Part shown: positions 6,577-7,587 of the stretch, piece by piece
How the letters are laid out: every line of letters starts with the position of its first letter
Position numbering within the stretch: position 1 is the first letter of the stretch
Assembly: GCA_036520135.1 (NCBI GenBank)
Contig: DATDKF010000398.1
Location: 1-7,587, forward strand
Direction: 5' to 3'
DNA length: 7,587 nt
DNA from: DASSUW01 sp036520135
GTDB lineage: Bacteria; Actinomycetota; Thermoleophilia; Solirubrobacterales; Solirubrobacteraceae
Notes under the pieces: generated by a model
What the model saw: the letters and a program-made list of their open reading frames with translations, nothing else
Database searches by the model: none
Told to the model about the DNA's origin: nothing
Program-made: the position numbers and the translations under genes

Positions 6577-6586
<10 letters not shown>
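6481..6586. repeat. Tandem duplication, 54-bp period, spanning a stop-codon region
   Basis: Copy 1 at 6481-6532 and copy 2 at 6535-6586 match at 49 of 52 bases, with a 2-base spacer. Copy 2 contains the last two codons and TAG of the RGG-type gene; copy 1 repeats them downstream (Gly, Tyr, TAG at 6525-6523) in the same frame, since 54 is 18 codons. Each copy also holds an imperfect GC hairpin (6499-6516 and 6553-6570: GCGCC paired with GGCGC around an inner GG/CC). This fills nearly all of the gap between the RGG-type gene and the malic enzyme gene. The hairpins lack U-runs, so a terminator role is unproven. The three mismatches include two that would change amino acids, which argues against the copy being translated and conserved. 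Confidence 0.9.

Positions 6587-7587
<1,001 letters not shown>

Overview
The window is very GC-rich, with third codon positions almost always G or C, GTG and TTG starts in use, and 4-base gene overlaps. Together with gene content this points to an actinobacterium. The style of the uncharacterised proteins (short arginine-rich membrane proteins, Pro/Ala-rich tails) would fit Thermoleophilia (Solirubrobacter/Conexibacter-like). That placement is an inference; there is no rRNA or other marker here.

Left block, plus strand (1-3001): the distal part of a branched-chain amino acid ABC importer operon. It holds livM (permease, 5' end cut by the window edge), livG and livF (the two ATPases), then an 85-residue two-helix membrane protein whose ATG overlaps the livF stop. 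livM/livG and livF/small gene each share an ATGA junction, and livG/livF are 2 bases apart with a strong ribosome binding site. The block is therefore almost certainly one translationally coupled transcript. LivH and the periplasmic binding protein are not in view.

Right block, minus strand (7587 down to 2986), in order of transcription: (i) a long low-complexity protein, entering from beyond the right edge, with Pro/Ala/Thr tandem repeats, an Arg cluster, a compact unrecognised core, an RGG/poly-glycine tract and a charged tail; (ii) an ACT-domain malic enzyme; (iii) a TIGR01777-family SDR protein, overlapping the malic enzyme stop by ATGA; (iv) a 232-residue single-pass membrane protein with coiled coil and a Cys-containing outer domain; (v) a 104-residue single-pass membrane protein. 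The two blocks converge and their last genes overlap by 16 bp.

Non-coding or structural signals: a 54-bp-period tandem duplication that copies the stop-codon region of gene (i); a 7-bp perfect hairpin plus Shine-Dalgarno between (iii) and (iv), which fixes the start of (iv); a TTGACA-type promoter candidate placed so that (v) would be transcribed nearly leaderless; and 51-bp coding repeats at the right edge. No tRNA, rRNA, CRISPR array, transposase or phage gene was seen. Most of the window is ordinary core metabolism and transport. The parts least explained by known families are the RGG/poly-Gly protein with its duplicated stop region and the small membrane protein fused by overlap to the liv operon.
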